A stretch of DNA of 64,000 nucleotides from Burkholderiales bacterium (GCA_947464185.1 CANHVY010000014.1:1-64000), one strand, 5' to 3'; positions 26,055 through 37,343 are shown, numbered from the stretch's first letter. Made by a program: numbers and translations. The notes: a model not told the origin generated them from the letters alone.

Positions 26055-27913
26055 ACCAGCCCGATCCTGACCAGACTGAAAGTACCAAGCGCGCCCGGCA
26101 GGAGACACCGGACCAGGCGACCGTCGACGGCCCTGCAGCGGTAGCCGCAGCGGAGTCAGCCCGTCCCGATGGAGTGCCAGGACAGCCGTCGGCCGCGGGA
26201 CCGTCTGCCGAAGACGCCCAGTCTGACACCCTGAGAGGCCCGCGGCGGCGCAAGCGCAACCGTCGGCGTGGCCGCCGAGGTGATCGGGGCGGTGACCGGT
26301 CTGCCCTGGGCCTGGAGGGCGCTGAACTGGCGGAGGGCGCTTCAGCCGACACCCCAGCGGCCGCGGGCCACTTCACGGACAACCAGGCGGACGTACCTCC
26401 TGCGCTGGAGAAGTCCGACCCCGCCGAAGTCTTCGGCGCCGTCATGTCTGGAGCATTCGACGAGTCTGCCGAGGGCGAAGAACCTTCCGGCACCATCGGC
26501 CCGGTGGCAGAGGACGGCGAATCCGCCGAAGGTACTGCGCAGGGCTCCTCTGTGCCGGCAAAGCAGGCGCCTGCCCGCAGGGTGCTGGCGCCCGAAATCG
26601 ACGCTCCCAAGCTGCACAAGGTGCTTGCGCAATCCGGCGTAGGTTCCAGGCGCGACCTGGAGCAGATGATTGCCGAGGGCCGGGTCACCGTGAACGGCCA
26701 GGCGGCACACACGGGGCAACGCATTTCCTACGGTGACAAGATTGCAGTGAACGGCAAGCCGGTGAAGGTGCGCATCGCGCCGCTGCCGGCACGCGTGATC
26801 GCTTATCACAAGCCTGCAGGCGAGGTGGTCACCCACGACGACCCCCAGCAACGGCCCACGGTCTTCAGGCGATTGCCCCGCCTGCCGCAGGGCAAGTGGC
26901 AGTCCGTGGGGCGTCTCGACATCAACACGGAGGGGTTGCTGCTGTTCACCAACTCAGGTGATCTTGCCAACAGGCTCATGCACCCTCGCTTTGGTGTCGA
27001 GCGCGAGTACGCGGTCCGCATCCTGGGTTCTCTGTCAGACGAGAACCGAACAAAGTTGCTCGAAGGCGTGGAGGTTGACGGGCAGGTCGCCGCCTTCAAG
27101 AGCATCGAGGACGGAGGAGGCGACGGTGCGAACCGCTGGGTTCGCGTGGTGATCACCGAAGGACGCAACCGAGAGGTCCGCAAGTTGTTCGACACCGTGG
27201 GCCATGCCGTCAGCCGACTGATCCGCATTCGCTACGGCAGCGTCGTGCTGCCCAAGGGTTTGCGCCGCGGCGTCTGGGTGGACCTGCCGGTAGAGGACGT
27301 CAAGGCCTTGCGGTCAATGACCTCAGGCGGTACGCAGCCAGCGGGTCCGGGCGGCCCGAGGCCCGCTCGTGCAGCGGCGCCGGCACCGGGTCCTCGCGGT
27401 CGCAAGAACGCAAGGCATGGCCGTCAGCGCGAAGCTGGATCAGGAGGGGGGCTTCCCCCGGGGATGTCAGAGGCCGCTGATGGGGAGTCTGGCGATACCG
27501 AGAATTTCGCTCGCATTCCCAACCCTTTGCAGCAGACCTACGACAAGCGGGCCATCCAGCAAGCTCGTCGGGTTCGAGATATCGACGAGGACGGGCCGAT
27601 TCCCAACCCGCTGCAGCAGACCTATGACCGTCGCGCGGTGCAGGCTGAAGCGCGTCCACGCCGGGAGCTGGACGAGGACGGGCCTATTCCCAACCCGCTG
27701 CAGCAGACCTACGACAAGCGCTTCGTGAAGGCTGTGAAGTCCTCGGCCGGTGGTGGCGCAGGCAGGTCAAGAAAGAAGCCGACGGGCGGCAAGGAGCAGG
27801 CGGCGGGCGGCCAACCCGACCCCATGCGGACTTCCGTGGGCTACATCGGCGCAGACGCTTTTCATCAGAAGGGCAAGTCAGGCCGCTCCGGCAAGGGTGG
27901 TCGGCGTCGGTGA
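26051..27913 (+). CDS. rluB: 23S rRNA pseudouridine synthase (RluB family) with long disordered extensions
   Basis: The core converts a uridine of 23S rRNA (U2605 in E. coli) to pseudouridine. An S4 RNA-binding domain begins at about residue 186, and the RsuA-type catalytic domain carries [12 protein letters not shown] with catalytic Asp290. Around this, 620 residues is roughly twice the length of E. coli RluB: residues 1-180 are acidic and low-complexity with an Arg-rich patch ([13 protein letters not shown], about 59-71), and residues 420-620 are Gly/Arg/Lys-rich. Three near-identical [10 protein letters not shown](K/R)R repeats start at residues 489, 517 and 546. The start overlaps scpB as ATGA. 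The scpB-rluB order is common to many bacteria. Confidence 0.93.
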   Translation: MNQPDPDQTESTKRARQETPDQATVDGPAAVAAAESARPDGVPGQPSAAGPSAEDAQSDTLRGPRRRKRNRRRGRRGDRGGDRSALGLEGAELAEGASADTPAAAGHFTDNQADVPPALEKSDPAEVFGAVMSGAFDESAEGEEPSGTIGPVAEDGESAEGTAQGSSVPAKQAPARRVLAPEIDAPKLHKVLAQSGVGSRRDLEQMIAEGRVTVNGQAAHTGQRISYGDKIAVNGKPVKVRIAPLPARVIAYHKPAGEVVTHDDPQQRPTVFRRLPRLPQGKWQSVGRLDINTEGLLLFTNSGDLANRLMHPRFGVEREYAVRILGSLSDENRTKLLEGVEVDGQVAAFKSIEDGGGDGANRWVRVVITEGRNREVRKLFDTVGHAVSRLIRIRYGSVVLPKGLRRGVWVDLPVEDVKALRSMTSGGTQPAGPGGPRPARAAAPAPGPRGRKNARHGRQREAGSGGGLPPGMSEAADGESGDTENFARIPNPLQQTYDKRAIQQARRVRDIDEDGPIPNPLQQTYDRRAVQAEARPRRELDEDGPIPNPLQQTYDKRFVKAVKSSAGGGAGRSRKKPTGGKEQAAGGQPDPMRTSVGYIGADAFHQKGKSGRSGKGGRRR

Positions 27914-27972
27914 AGGCTTGCTGCAAGTCCCTGCCTCAAGAGTGCCTGACGCCGCAGCGTCTGGCCACGGGC

Positions 27973-27978
27973 TACACT
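27973..27978 (+). promoter_or_regulatory. Putative ndk -10 element
   Basis: TACACT lies 38 nt before the ndk ATG, leaving a short leader with a CAGGAG ribosome-binding site (28004-28009). The best -35 candidate, CTGACG at 27946-27951, is 21 nt away, so the spacing is not ideal. Confidence 0.35.
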
Positions 27979-28016
27979 GAGAGGTTTTCTCAAGTCTTGG
28001 TTTCAGGAGTTTTGGA

Positions 28017-28442
28017 ATGGCTATCGAACGCACCTTGTCGATCATCAAGCCCGACGCAGTGGCGAAGAACGTGGTCGGGCAGATTTATGCCCGCTTCGAA
28101 GGCGCAGGATTGAAGATCGTCGCCGCGAAGATGGCGCATCTCTCGCGCGGCGAGGCAGAAGCCTTCTACGCTGTGCACAAGGCCCGACCCTTCTTCAATG
28201 ATCTGGTGAGCTTCATGATTTCAGGCCCGGTGATGATCCAGGCGCTGGAAGGAGAGGGAGCCATTGCGCGCAATCGTGAGTTGATGGGCGCCACCGACCC
28301 CAAGAAGGCCGAAAAGGGCACCATCCGTGCTGACTTTGCCGATAGCATCGACGCCAATGCCGTGCACGGTTCCGACGCCCCCGAGACGGCGGCCGCCGAG
28401 GTGGCGTTCTTCTTCCCCGGCATGAACGTCTACAGCCGCTGA
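28017..28442 (+). CDS. ndk: Nucleoside diphosphate kinase
   Basis: Ndk moves the gamma-phosphate of ATP to NDPs through a phosphohistidine. The 141-residue protein has the family's opening [12 protein letters not shown], the Kpn loop, and the active site NAVHGSDA with His117. Length is typical. Its own promoter-like box and Shine-Dalgarno suggest independent expression ahead of rlmN. Confidence 0.98.
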   Translation: MAIERTLSIIKPDAVAKNVVGQIYARFEGAGLKIVAAKMAHLSRGEAEAFYAVHKARPFFNDLVSFMISGPVMIQALEGEGAIARNRELMGATDPKKAEKGTIRADFADSIDANAVHGSDAPETAAAEVAFFFPGMNVYSR

Positions 28443-28449
28443 ACGAAGG

Positions 28450-28468
28450 GGCCGGCGAGCAGCCGGCC
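28450..28468 (+). other. Hairpin after ndk
   Basis: GGCCGGC/GCCGGCC with a GAGCA loop lies 8 nt after the ndk stop. It lacks a T-run, so termination would be weak; it may be a 3' stabiliser, allowing read-through to rlmN. Confidence 0.4.
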
Positions 28469-28506
28469 TGCCTGGGTCGAGCGGTGCCTCAGAACCCCCA
28501 AGCGCT

Positions 28507-29646
28507 GTGAACCTTCTCGATCTCGATCACGAATCTCTCATCGCTCATGTCGAGGGACTGGGCGAGAAGCGTTTCCGGGCCACCCAGCTCTTCCGCTGGA
28601 TGCATCGGCGAGGGGAGTCCGAATTCGGCAGGATGACCGACCTTGCCAGGAGCCTGCGAGAAAAGCTGGAGGGCACGCACAGAATCTCTGCGCTTCCGTT
28701 GCTTTCGGAGCATGTCTCCTCTGATGGAACGGTCAAGTGGCTGTTTGACGTGGGCAACGGCAACGCGGTCGAAACGGTCTTCATTCCGGAGGCGGATCGG
28801 GGTACCTTGTGCGTGTCTTCGCAGGCCGGTTGTGCGGTGGGGTGTCCGTTCTGCTCGACGGGGCACCAGGGCTTCAGCCGCAATCTGCGAACGGGCGAGA
28901 TCCTGGGGCAGTTGTGGCACGCGGAACACCAACTCCGGGGCCGCTTTCGGCTGTCCGACAACGAGCGGGCCGTGGACAACGTCGTGATGATGGGGATGGG
29001 CGAGCCCCTTCAGAACTACGCGGCCTTGGTCCCGGCCTTGAAGGTGATGCTCGACGACCATGCCTACGGCCTGTCGCGCAGGCGGGTCACGGTGTCCACC
29101 TCGGGAGTGGTTCCGATGATGGATCGGCTGCGGCATGATTGCCCTGTGGCGCTGGCGGTTTCCCTGCATGCACCGGACGATGCGCTGCGTGACGATCTGG
29201 TGCCCCTGAACCGCAAGTACCCGCTGAGGGAACTCCTGGGCGCCTGCGTCCGGTATCTGGAATCGGCCCCGCGGGACTTCATCACTTTCGAGTACTGCAT
29301 GCTCGAAGGCGTCAATGACTCTGACGTGCATGCGGCCCGGTTGGTGGACCTCGTGCGCGGCCGCTCAGAGGATTCCGCCGGCATCGAGGTGTCGTGCAAG
29401 TTCAACCTCATCCCGTTCAATCCCTTTCCTGCGTCGGGCCTGAAGCGCTCCAGCCCGCAGAGGGTCAGCGCGTTTGCAGCGCTGCTGCAAGAGGCGGGTT
29501 ACGTGACCACTGTGCGCAAGACCCGAGGAGACGATATCGACGCAGCCTGCGGTCAGCTTGCAGGTGAGGTCCAGGACCGTACCGACGTGCAGGCCAGGCG
29601 TTCTGGCCGCTCGATTGCCATCCAGCCAGTGCGGATGTCGTCATGA
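28507..29646 (+). CDS. rlmN: Dual-specificity rRNA/tRNA adenine-C2 methyltransferase RlmN
   Basis: RlmN is a radical-SAM enzyme that methylates A2503 of 23S rRNA and A37 of some tRNAs. The 4Fe-4S motif CAVGCPFC has Cys109, Cys113 and Cys116; the GMGEPLQNY segment follows; the second catalytic Cys is Cys348 in DIDAACGQL. The GTG start at 28507 begins a normal N-terminus ([10 protein letters not shown]); no strong Shine-Dalgarno. Length 379 is normal. The stop overlaps pilF by 4 nt (ATGA). Confidence 0.95.
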   Translation: MNLLDLDHESLIAHVEGLGEKRFRATQLFRWMHRRGESEFGRMTDLARSLREKLEGTHRISALPLLSEHVSSDGTVKWLFDVGNGNAVETVFIPEADRGTLCVSSQAGCAVGCPFCSTGHQGFSRNLRTGEILGQLWHAEHQLRGRFRLSDNERAVDNVVMMGMGEPLQNYAALVPALKVMLDDHAYGLSRRRVTVSTSGVVPMMDRLRHDCPVALAVSLHAPDDALRDDLVPLNRKYPLRELLGACVRYLESAPRDFITFEYCMLEGVNDSDVHAARLVDLVRGRSEDSAGIEVSCKFNLIPFNPFPASGLKRSSPQRVSAFAALLQEAGYVTTVRKTRGDDIDAACGQLAGEVQDRTDVQARRSGRSIAIQPVRMSS

Positions 29647-30464
29647 TGGTTTTTCGCGCCGCCGGATTTCGTCGCTGGCCCGTTCTTTGGTCGCTCGCAG
29701 CGCTGTGGCTCGCGGCCCTGGTGGGTTGTGCGGCGGGGCCTGGCCAGGGGATGACCGACGATGTCAAGACCTCATCAGATCAGACGGATGCTGACAGGCG
29801 AGCCCGTGTGCGGATGGAATTGGCCGCGGGCTACTTCACGCGCGGCCAGACCTCCACAGCACTGGACGAAGTCAAGCTCGCCCTGGCAGCTCGTCCCGAT
29901 TTGCCCGAGGCATTCAACCTGCGGGGGTTGATCTATGCCGCCATGGGGGAGGCTCGGCTGGCCGAAGAAAGCTTCAGGCGAGCCTTGCAGTTGGCGCCAC
30001 GTGATGCCGATGTGATGCACAACTTCGCCTGGTTTGTCTGTCAGTCCGGGCGATGGGCGGAGGCGGACGCCCTGTTCAGGCAGGCCCTGGCGCAGCCGCA
30101 GTACCGCGACACCGTCAGGACGCTGATGGCCCAGGGCATCTGTCTTGCGCGTGGGCAAAGGTGGCCCGAGGCCGAGGCGGCGCTGAGTCGGGCTTACGAA
30201 CTGGACCCTGCCAACCCTGTGACGGGCTTCCACCTGAGCGATCTGCTGTTCCGCCGGGGGGAGTACGAGCGTGCCCGCTTCTACATTCGGCGCGTGCACC
30301 TTCGACGGGAGTTCGCCACGCCGCAGTCGCTTTGGTTGGCCGTCAGGGTGGAGCGCCGCCTGGGCGACGCGGTGGCCATGCGCACGTGGGGCCAGCAACT
30401 CCAGGAGCGCTTTCCCCAGTCGTCCGAGACCCTGATGTACGAGAGGGGGCGCTTCGATGAGTGA
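29643..30464 (+). CDS. pilF: Type IV pilus biogenesis/stability lipoprotein PilF (PilW), TPR
   Basis: The 273-residue product has a lipobox LVGC (Cys29) and about six tetratricopeptide repeats, seen as spaced G-x-x-A-x-A-x-x-x-x-x-x-A-L units such as [13 protein letters not shown] and [13 protein letters not shown]. PilF is the outer-membrane pilotin that assembles the PilQ secretin of type IV pili. The rlmN-pilF-rodZ-ispG-hisS order supports the assignment. It overlaps rodZ by 8 nt. Confidence 0.9.
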   Translation: MMVFRAAGFRRWPVLWSLAALWLAALVGCAAGPGQGMTDDVKTSSDQTDADRRARVRMELAAGYFTRGQTSTALDEVKLALAARPDLPEAFNLRGLIYAAMGEARLAEESFRRALQLAPRDADVMHNFAWFVCQSGRWAEADALFRQALAQPQYRDTVRTLMAQGICLARGQRWPEAEAALSRAYELDPANPVTGFHLSDLLFRRGEYERARFYIRRVHLRREFATPQSLWLAVRVERRLGDAVAMRTWGQQLQERFPQSSETLMYERGRFDE

Positions 30465-31323
30465 GCCAGGGGCTGACCAACCCTCAGGCCAGGCGTCTGC
30501 CGGTGCGCTGCTGCGAGCGGCCCGTGAACGCAGCGGCATGCACATAGGCCTGCTGTCCACGACCTTGAAGGTGCCCGTGCGCAAGCTGGAACTGCTGGAG
30601 AGCGACCGGTTTGAAGAACTGCACGATGCCACCTTCGTCCGGGCCCTGGCACTGTCCGTATGTCGGGTGTTGAAGTGTGATCCCCGGCCGATCCTGGAGG
30701 CCTTGCCACGCCTTGATGCGCGCTCGTCAACCCTGGATCAGGTCAGCCAGGGGGTGAACGAGTCCTTTTCCCAGCGCAGCAGCGCTCCTGTGGTTCTGCG
30801 CTCTGCGGCGGATCGCCGCGGCTGGTGGTGGGCCGTGGTCCTGCTGCTGGTGCTGGCCACGGCCTTGTGGTGGGTTCCTGCGTCCTGGATGCCTTGGCAC
30901 AGCATCTCGCCGGGCGCAGCAGACAGCCCGTTGGCGCCCGCAGGCACTGCCGGCACGGGACCAGCGGCGCAGCCCTCTGGCACCGCCGGGTCCGAGGCCG
31001 TGCCGTCAGTGTCTCCTTCATCCACCGGCACGGTTGTCCAGACGGTGCATGGGGCCCCGGCCGAATCGGCCGCCAGTGCAGCCGCGGGCATGGACTCGGC
31101 CGTCATCGTCACGGAGCCCTCCTGGGTCGAGGCCAACGACCTCCAGGGGCGCCAGATCTGGGCGCGTACGTTGACGCCGGGTGAGGTGGTTGCCCTCGAC
31201 AATGGGGTGAGCTGGAAGCTGACGATAGGCAATGCAGCCGGCACCCAGGTGCGTTGGCGTGGTCGGGTTGTCGATCTGAGCACCAGCACGCGGGACAATG
31301 TCGCCCGGGTGGAACTTAAATAG
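30457..31323 (+). CDS. rodZ: RodZ-like cytoskeletal membrane protein
   Basis: RodZ links MreB to the elongation machinery and helps keep rod shape. The 288-residue protein has an N-terminal Cro-type helix-turn-helix (about 15-90, including [16 protein letters not shown]), a membrane helix (about 124-148, [17 protein letters not shown]), a Pro/Ala/Ser linker and a C-terminal DUF4115 beta domain (about 210-288, starting near [10 protein letters not shown]). Type II orientation, cytoplasmic N-terminus. Placed directly before ispG as in most Proteobacteria. Confidence 0.92.
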   Translation: MSEPGADQPSGQASAGALLRAARERSGMHIGLLSTTLKVPVRKLELLESDRFEELHDATFVRALALSVCRVLKCDPRPILEALPRLDARSSTLDQVSQGVNESFSQRSSAPVVLRSAADRRGWWWAVVLLLVLATALWWVPASWMPWHSISPGAADSPLAPAGTAGTGPAAQPSGTAGSEAVPSVSPSSTGTVVQTVHGAPAESAASAAAGMDSAVIVTEPSWVEANDLQGRQIWARTLTPGEVVALDNGVSWKLTIGNAAGTQVRWRGRVVDLSTSTRDNVARVELK

Positions 31324-31339
31324 GCGCGGAGACCTCATC

Positions 31340-32617
31340 ATGAGCGACGTATCTGAACCCGTCTTCATCGAGCCGGCCAGCCCGCGGGCCCGCAGGTCCA
31401 GGCAGGCACGTGTGCGCTGGGGGTCTCGCATCGTCACGGTGGGCGGCGATGCCCCTGTGCGCGTGCAGTCGATGACGAATACCGACACGGTCGATGTGAT
31501 CGAGACGGCCATCCAGGTGAAGGAACTCGCGCAGGCGGGCTCCGAGATGGTGCGCATCACCGTCAACACGCCTGAGGCAGCACAGGCGGTGCCGCACATT
31601 CGAGAGCAGCTCGATCGCATGGGCGTGGACGTGCCGCTGGTGGGGGACTTCCACTACAACGGACACACCTTGCTCAGCCAGTACCCGGAATGCGCCGCAG
31701 CCCTGAGCAAGTACCGCATCAACCCAGGCAATGTGGGCAAGGGCCGCAAGCGCGACGTGCAGTTCGCCCAGATGATCGAGGCCGCCATGCGGCACGACAA
31801 GGTGGTGCGCATCGGAGTGAACTGGGGCAGCCTGGACCAGGAACTGCTGGCTTCGATGATGGACGACAACGCGAAGCGGGCCCAGCCCTGGAACGCCCAG
31901 CAGGTGATGTACCAGGCCCTGGTGCACTCCGCCTTGCAGTCTGCCGCAGAAGCTCGATCGCTGGGCATGGATCCCGACCAGATCATCATCAGCTGCAAGG
32001 TCAGCGGGGTGCAGGACTTGATCTCCGTCTACCGTGCGCTCGCGGCCCGCTGCGACCACGCCTTGCATCTGGGCCTGACCGAGGCCGGCATGGGCACCAA
32101 GGGCACAGTGGCCTCCAGCACGGCCCTGGGTGTGCTGCTGCAAGAGGGTATCGGTGACACGATCCGGGTGAGCCTGACCCCCCAGCCTGGGGAGGCTCGC
32201 ACCCAGGAGGTGGCGGTGGCCCTGGAGATACTCCAATCGCTGGGTCTTCGCACCTTCAACCCCAGCGTGACGGCCTGCCCGGGCTGCGGCCGCACCACCA
32301 GCACCACCTTCCAGGAACTGGCCAAGCAGATCGATGACCACCTGCGCCGCATGATGCCCGTGTGGAAGTCCCGTTATCCGGGGGTGGAGACCCTGAGGGT
32401 GGCGGTGATGGGCTGCATCGTCAACGGCCCTGGGGAGAGCAAGCATGCCGACATCGGCATCAGCCTGCCCGGCACGGGCGAGGCGCCCGCGGCGCCCGTG
32501 TTCATCGATGGTGAGAAGGCGCTGACCTTGAGGGGCGACGGCATTGCCCAGGAGTTCCACCAGATCGTGGAGTCCTACATCGAGCGTCGCTTCGGTGCTG
32601 CCACGTCCGCGCATTGA
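31340..32617 (+). CDS. ispG: 4-hydroxy-3-methylbut-2-en-1-yl diphosphate synthase (flavodoxin)
   Basis: IspG is the penultimate enzyme of the MEP isoprenoid pathway and uses a 4Fe-4S cluster. Cluster ligands are visible: Cys313 and Cys316 in CPGCGRT, Cys359 and Glu366 in GCIVNGPGE. The TIM-barrel part carries VQSMTNTDT and INPGNVG. The product is 425 residues from ATG 31340, preceded by GGAG. DXR of the same pathway lies at 53.7 kb. Confidence 0.97.
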   Translation: MSDVSEPVFIEPASPRARRSRQARVRWGSRIVTVGGDAPVRVQSMTNTDTVDVIETAIQVKELAQAGSEMVRITVNTPEAAQAVPHIREQLDRMGVDVPLVGDFHYNGHTLLSQYPECAAALSKYRINPGNVGKGRKRDVQFAQMIEAAMRHDKVVRIGVNWGSLDQELLASMMDDNAKRAQPWNAQQVMYQALVHSALQSAAEARSLGMDPDQIIISCKVSGVQDLISVYRALAARCDHALHLGLTEAGMGTKGTVASSTALGVLLQEGIGDTIRVSLTPQPGEARTQEVAVALEILQSLGLRTFNPSVTACPGCGRTTSTTFQELAKQIDDHLRRMMPVWKSRYPGVETLRVAVMGCIVNGPGESKHADIGISLPGTGEAPAAPVFIDGEKALTLRGDGIAQEFHQIVESYIERRFGAATSAH

Positions 32618-32693
32618 GTCTGCCTGCGGCATCGCTTGACTCCCTGCTGATTCTTCCCGCCCTGCCATGGCGCCTGACCGCGCCGGACATTCC

Positions 32694-34004
32694 ATGGTCG
32701 ACAAACTGTTTGCCGTCAAAGGCATGAACGACATCCTGCCTGGCAACGTTCCCCGCAAGGAGAAGTTGCCGGACTCCGCCATCTGGCGCTGGTTCGAGCG
32801 CACGGTGGATACGGTGATGGCCCGACACGCCTATCAGCACCTTCTCACGCCCATCGTCGAGCCGACCCCGCTTTTTGTTCGTGGCATCGGCGAAGCCACT
32901 GACATCGTGGAGAAGGAGATGTACTCCTGGGTCGATGCGATGAACGGTGATGCGCTGACCCTCAGGCCGGAGATCACCGCGGGCATCGTCCGGGCGATGG
33001 TGGAGCACAACGCGCTCTACAACGGCCCGCTGCGGGTGTGGTCCATAGGCCCGGTGTTTCGCCACGAGCGCCCGCAAAAAGGCAGGTACCGACAGTTCTA
33101 TCAGCTGGACGTTGAAGCCCTGGGCTTTGCCGGCCCGGATGTGGATGCAGAGCTCATCCTGATGGTCCGCAGCCTCTGGCAGGCGCTGGGTTTACGGGTA
33201 GGTGAACACGTGCGCCTCGAACTCAACAGCCTGGGGCAGCCCGCCGAGCGTGCGGCCCATCGCGCCGCGTTGGTAGCCTATTTCACCGAACACGCCGCGT
33301 CGCTGGACGAGGACAGCCGTCGCCGCCTGCACAGCAACCCGCTTCGCATCCTGGATACCAAGAACCCGGCCTTGCAGGCTTTGGCGGAAGCCGCCCCGAA
33401 GCTCGCCGAACATCTGGGCGAGGCATCCCGTGCACATCTGTCCGCCGTGTGCGCCGTGCTGGACGCCGCAGGCCTGCCCTACAGGATCAACCCCCGGCTC
33501 GTACGCGGGCTGGACTACTACAACCTCACCGTGTTCGAGTGGGTCACCGATCACCTCGGTTCGCAAGGCACGGTGTGCGGCGGCGGGCGCTATGACGGCC
33601 TGTTCGAGCAACTCGGCGGCAAACCCACACCGGCCATCGGGTTCGGCTTGGGCATGGAGCGGCTGCTGCTGCTGCTGCAGGAAATAGGGGTGCCGGTGCC
33701 CGATCCCGCGCCCGACGTCTACGCCGTACTGCCCGACGCAACCTGCCTTCCTCAGGCCATGGTGGTGCTGGACGCGCTGCGCGAGCAGGGCCTGTCGGTT
33801 CAAATGCACGCGGGCGGCGCAAGTCTGAAGGCGCAATTCAAGAAGGCCGATGCGAGTGGGGCACGTTATGCCTTGGTCTTTGGCCAGGACGAGCTCGCTG
33901 CCGGCCAGGTCTCCATCAAGCCACTTCGTGCCGAAGCACAGGCTCAGTACACCCGACCCCTGCACGACGCGGCGGGTTGGGCCCACGAACTGCGCACCGC
34001 ATAA
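32694..34004 (+). CDS. hisS: Histidyl-tRNA synthetase
   Basis: This class II synthetase charges tRNA-His. Motif 1 region (GMNDILPG and PIVEPTPLF), motif 2 ([19 protein letters not shown] region, with FRHERPQ visible), the histidine-specific [12 protein letters not shown] loop and motif 3 (GFGLGMERL) are all present. ATG 32694 gives 436 residues starting right before the conserved [10 protein letters not shown]; an in-frame ATG at 32667 would add nine residues. Neither has a strong Shine-Dalgarno. The window also encodes the paralogue HisZ at 41.4 kb, which lacks parts of these motifs. Confidence 0.97.
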   Translation: MVDKLFAVKGMNDILPGNVPRKEKLPDSAIWRWFERTVDTVMARHAYQHLLTPIVEPTPLFVRGIGEATDIVEKEMYSWVDAMNGDALTLRPEITAGIVRAMVEHNALYNGPLRVWSIGPVFRHERPQKGRYRQFYQLDVEALGFAGPDVDAELILMVRSLWQALGLRVGEHVRLELNSLGQPAERAAHRAALVAYFTEHAASLDEDSRRRLHSNPLRILDTKNPALQALAEAAPKLAEHLGEASRAHLSAVCAVLDAAGLPYRINPRLVRGLDYYNLTVFEWVTDHLGSQGTVCGGGRYDGLFEQLGGKPTPAIGFGLGMERLLLLLQEIGVPVPDPAPDVYAVLPDATCLPQAMVVLDALREQGLSVQMHAGGASLKAQFKKADASGARYALVFGQDELAAGQVSIKPLRAEAQAQYTRPLHDAAGWAHELRTA

Positions 34005-34030
34005 TCCGCGTTCCCTTCCCGCTTCCTCCC

Positions 34031-34699
34031 ATGGCCACACCTCTCGACCTGCAAGAGCAGGAGCAACTCGACTCGATCAAGTCGTTCTGGAAACAGTACG
34101 GCAACCTCATCACCTGGAGCTTGGTGCTGGTGCTTGGCGCGTTCGCCGCCTGGAACGGCTGGAACTGGTACCAGCGGGACCAGGGCATCAAGGCAGGCGC
34201 CATGTTCGACGAACTGGATCGTTCTGTGCAGGCGGGTGACGCCGAGCGTTCGGCCAAGATCTTTTCAGACCTCCAGGCGCGCTACCCTGCTGCCCAGTGG
34301 ACCGCGCAAGGCGGGCTGATGCTGGCCCGGCTGCAGATCGAGAAGGGCCAAGGGGATGTGGCAACCCAGGTCTTGCGCTGGGTGGTGGACAAATCCAAGG
34401 ATGAAGGCCTGCGCGCCCTGGCGGCGCTGCGGTGGGCAGGCATTGAACTCGACGCCAAGCGATGGGATGAAGCCTTGAAGGTGCTGGAGTCCGCGAACGT
34501 CAAGGGCTATGAGGCCTTGGTATTCGACCGCCGCGGTGACATCCTGTTGGCCCAGGGCAAGCCGCAGCAAGCCGCTGAGGCCTTGCTCTCGGCTTGGAAG
34601 GGTTTGCCTGAAAACGTGGAGTACCGCCGGGTGGTGGAGGCCAAGCTCTACACCCTGGGGGTTTCGCCCGCGTCAGCTGCTTCGGGGGTGCAGAAGTGA
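34031..34699 (+). CDS. yfgM: YfgM-family ancillary SecYEG translocon subunit (TPR)
   Basis: The 222-residue protein has a cytoplasmic N-terminus, one membrane helix (about 24-43, NLITWSLVLVLGAFAAW) and a periplasmic TPR domain. E. coli YfgM binds SecYEG and the chaperone PpiD and connects to BamB-related quality control. ATG 34031 (MATPLDLQEQEQL) is the family start; the frame is open upstream but the extra residues are unlike YfgM. The gene is between hisS and bamB, as in most Proteobacteria, and its stop overlaps bamB as GTGA. Confidence 0.92.
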   Translation: MATPLDLQEQEQLDSIKSFWKQYGNLITWSLVLVLGAFAAWNGWNWYQRDQGIKAGAMFDELDRSVQAGDAERSAKIFSDLQARYPAAQWTAQGGLMLARLQIEKGQGDVATQVLRWVVDKSKDEGLRALAALRWAGIELDAKRWDEALKVLESANVKGYEALVFDRRGDILLAQGKPQQAAEALLSAWKGLPENVEYRRVVEAKLYTLGVSPASAASGVQK

Positions 34700-35826
34700 G
34701 CTGGAGGGTGGGCGGACGGTGTCCCGGCTGGCTGGCCGCGCTGACCTGCGCTGCCTTGCTGGCCGCCTGCAGCAGTGACAAGCCCAAGCCCACGCCCCTG
34801 GAGCCTCTGACACCCAAGATCGCAGGCCGTCAGGTCTGGCAGGCCAAGTTCACGGGCGTGCAGTTCCCTCTGTCGGTTGCTGCACGCGATGGGGCCTTCA
34901 TCATCGCGGGCGACGACGGCACGGTGTTGTCCCTGGAGGCCACCACAGGGCGAGAGATCTGGCGCGCTCAGGTGGGCAGCGGGATCTCCGCGGGTGTGGG
35001 CACGGACGGTCGGTTCACTTCGGTGGTCACGCGAGGCTATGAGGTGGTGACGCTTGAACAGGGGCGTGTGCTGTGGAAGGCCAAGCTCTCCGGGCCCGTC
35101 ATGTCCGCTCCTCTGGTGGCAGGCGAGCGTGTCTTCGTCATGGGGGTGGACCGTGCGGTTCATGCCTTCGACGCCATCGACGGCAAGAAGTTATGGATGC
35201 TACAGCGCCCTGGTGATGCACTGACACTGGGTCAGGCAGGAGTGGTGTCGGCCGTGCGCGATACCCTGGTCGTCGGCCAGGGCCCGCGCATGACGGGCGT
35301 GGACTCTTTGCGCGGGACCGTGCGGTGGGAGGCTTCGGTGGCCAATCCGCGCGGTACCAACGAGGTGGAACGGCTGGCAGATCTGGTGGGCCCTGCCGCA
35401 CGGGTCGGCAATGTGCTTTGCGCGCGTGCCTTCCAGGCCACGGTGGGCTGTGTCGATGCCGTACGCGGCAGCCTGCTGTGGTCCCGCAATACCTCAGGCG
35501 GCCAGGCCATTGGGGCGGATGACAGGGTCGTGGTGGCCGGCGATGGCTCTGATCGGTTGTCGGGCTGGCGCCAGGGCACTGGCGAGTTGCTCTGGACCCA
35601 CGAGAAGTTGCTGTTCCGAGGCCTGTCGGGCGTGCTGGTCGCAGGTCGTACCGCCGTGGTGGGAGATGCGCAGGGCTTCGTGCACTTCCTGGACCGTGAG
35701 GACGGCCAGCCCTTGCTGCGCCTGTCGACCGACGGCAGCGGCGTGGTAGGGGCACCTGTCGTCCATGGTGCCACCATGCTGGTGGTGACGCGGGCAGGCG
35801 GGCTGTATGCCTTCCGCCCCGAGTGA
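34696..35826 (+). CDS. bamB: Outer-membrane assembly lipoprotein BamB
   Basis: A lipobox LAAC (Cys25) precedes an eight-bladed PQQ-like beta-propeller built of WxA-type blades: VWQAKFTG, GREIWRAQVGSG, GRVLWKAKLSG, GTVRWEASVA, GSLLWSRNTSGG, GELLWTHEKL and later units. BamB is a scaffold of the BAM complex that inserts outer-membrane proteins with BamA (encoded here at 56.2 kb). GTG start overlaps the yfgM stop. 376 residues, standard. Confidence 0.95.
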   Translation: MSWRVGGRCPGWLAALTCAALLAACSSDKPKPTPLEPLTPKIAGRQVWQAKFTGVQFPLSVAARDGAFIIAGDDGTVLSLEATTGREIWRAQVGSGISAGVGTDGRFTSVVTRGYEVVTLEQGRVLWKAKLSGPVMSAPLVAGERVFVMGVDRAVHAFDAIDGKKLWMLQRPGDALTLGQAGVVSAVRDTLVVGQGPRMTGVDSLRGTVRWEASVANPRGTNEVERLADLVGPAARVGNVLCARAFQATVGCVDAVRGSLLWSRNTSGGQAIGADDRVVVAGDGSDRLSGWRQGTGELLWTHEKLLFRGLSGVLVAGRTAVVGDAQGFVHFLDREDGQPLLRLSTDGSGVVGAPVVHGATMLVVTRAGGLYAFRPE

Positions 35827-35905
35827 CCGTTCGCCCATCTGAGCTTCCGCGCAACGGCCTGGGGCCTTGGCGGGGGCTTCCCCCTCAAGTATTGAGACTG
35901 CATCC

Positions 35906-37249
35906 TTGAAACCGGTCATTGCCATCGTCGGCCGACCCAATGTCGGCAAGAGCACCCTGTTCAATCGACTGACCAGGAGCCGGGATGCGATCGTCGCCGA
36001 CTTCGCCGGCCTCACACGGGATCGTCACTATGGTGATGCGCGGCTGGGGCCGAGGGAATTCATCGTCATCGACACCGGCGGTTTCGAGCCAGACTCCTCG
36101 ACCGGCATCGTGCGGGAGATGGCCCGACAGACCCGCCAGGCCGTGGCCGAGGCCGATGTCGTGGTCTTCGTCGTGGACCTGCGTGCCGGGCTGTCGGCCC
36201 AGGACCACGACATCGCCAGCTACCTTCGTGCCGAGCGCAAGAAGGTCCTGCTGGCGGCCAACAAGGCCGAGGGCATGCGCGATTCCCCGCTGCTGTCGGA
36301 GTTCTTCGAACTGGGCATTGGTGACCCGATTCCGATTTCCTCCGCCCATGGGCAAGGCATCCGCAGCCTTGTCGAAGAGGCACTGGAAGGCTTCGATTTC
36401 GACGAGGATATTCCCTCAGATGATCAGGCAGACTCACAGGATCGGCCCATCCGGCTGGCCGTGGCGGGTCGGCCGAATGTGGGCAAGTCGACCTTGATCA
36501 ACACCTGGCTGGGTGAAGAGCGCCTGGTGGCCTTCGACTTGCCTGGCACCACGCGGGACGCGATCTCGGTGCCCTTCGAGCGCGATGGTCTGCGCTACGA
36601 GTTGATCGACACGGCTGGCCTGCGCCGCAAGGGCAAGGTGTTCGAGGCGGTCGAGAAGTTCTCGGTGGTCAAGACCTTGCAGGCGATCGCCGATGCGAAT
36701 GTCGTCTTGCTGCTGCTGGATGCCACCCAGGGGGTGTCGGATCAGGATGCCCATATCGCCGGCTACATCCTCGAATCGGGCAGGGCGGTGGTGATCGCTG
36801 TCAACAAGTGGGACGCCATCGACGGCTACCAGCGGGAGATGCTCCTGCGCTCCATCGAGCAGCGTCTGGCATTCCTCAAGTTCGCCCCCGTTCTGCACAT
36901 ATCGGCGCTCAAGCGCCAGGGACTCAGCCCGGTGTGGAAGTCCATCGCTTTGGCACATGCCTCTGCCATCTGCAAGATGCCCACGCCCACGCTGAACCGC
37001 GTCCTGCAGGAAGCGGTGGCGCACCAGCAGCCGCCGCGGGCAGGGCGCTTCCGTCCCAAACTGCGTTACGCGCACCAGGGCGGGATGAATCCGCCAGTGG
37101 TGGTGGTCCACGGCACGTCGCTGGACGCGGTTCCGGACTCCTACAAGCGCTACATCGAAGGTCGCATACGGGACCACTTCAAGCTCGTCGGCACGCCGCT
37201 TCGTTTGCAGATGCGTTCGGCAGACAACCCTTTTGACAAGGCTGAATAA
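35906..37249 (+). CDS. der: Ribosome biogenesis GTPase Der (EngA)
   Basis: Der carries two tandem GTPase domains and a C-terminal KH-like domain and acts in 50S maturation. First domain P-loop GRPNVGKS at residues 9-16 with DTGGFE and NKAEGM; second P-loop GRPNVGKS at 188-195 with DTAGLRR and NKWD; KH-like region from about 360. The TTG at 35906 is chosen because it yields the family's exact N-terminus [15 protein letters not shown] and 447 residues; the frame runs upstream but without similarity. Weak ribosome-binding site, so translation may be low. Confidence 0.95.
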   Translation: MKPVIAIVGRPNVGKSTLFNRLTRSRDAIVADFAGLTRDRHYGDARLGPREFIVIDTGGFEPDSSTGIVREMARQTRQAVAEADVVVFVVDLRAGLSAQDHDIASYLRAERKKVLLAANKAEGMRDSPLLSEFFELGIGDPIPISSAHGQGIRSLVEEALEGFDFDEDIPSDDQADSQDRPIRLAVAGRPNVGKSTLINTWLGEERLVAFDLPGTTRDAISVPFERDGLRYELIDTAGLRRKGKVFEAVEKFSVVKTLQAIADANVVLLLLDATQGVSDQDAHIAGYILESGRAVVIAVNKWDAIDGYQREMLLRSIEQRLAFLKFAPVLHISALKRQGLSPVWKSIALAHASAICKMPTPTLNRVLQEAVAHQQPPRAGRFRPKLRYAHQGGMNPPVVVVHGTSLDAVPDSYKRYIEGRIRDHFKLVGTPLRLQMRSADNPFDKAE

Positions 37250-37305
37250 GCGCACGCGGATTTGTTCCTCTCCCTCGTCCCTTGCGGGCGTGAGGGACAG
37301 CCCCA

Positions 37306-37314
37306 TGTGATAAG
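37306..37314 (+). promoter_or_regulatory. Putative extended -10 promoter of hfq
   Basis: TGT followed by GATAAG makes an extended -10 element 29 nt before the hfq GTG, leaving a short leader that contains the CGGAG ribosome-binding site at 37332-37336. A -35 box is not obvious, which extended -10 promoters can do without. Confidence 0.35.
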
Positions 37315-37343
37315 GTGACAAGTCTTCCATCACGGAGCATATC

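Noticed and set aside
31316..32803. 495-residue antisense frame opposite ispG
   Set aside because: Shadow of ispG, which has all cluster residues.
35867..35905. Upstream TTG start for der
   Set aside because: The family N-terminus begins exactly at TTG 35906.
37277..37300. GTCCCT/AGGGAC stem before hfq as a der terminator
   Set aside because: Only 6 bp with a long loop and no T-run.
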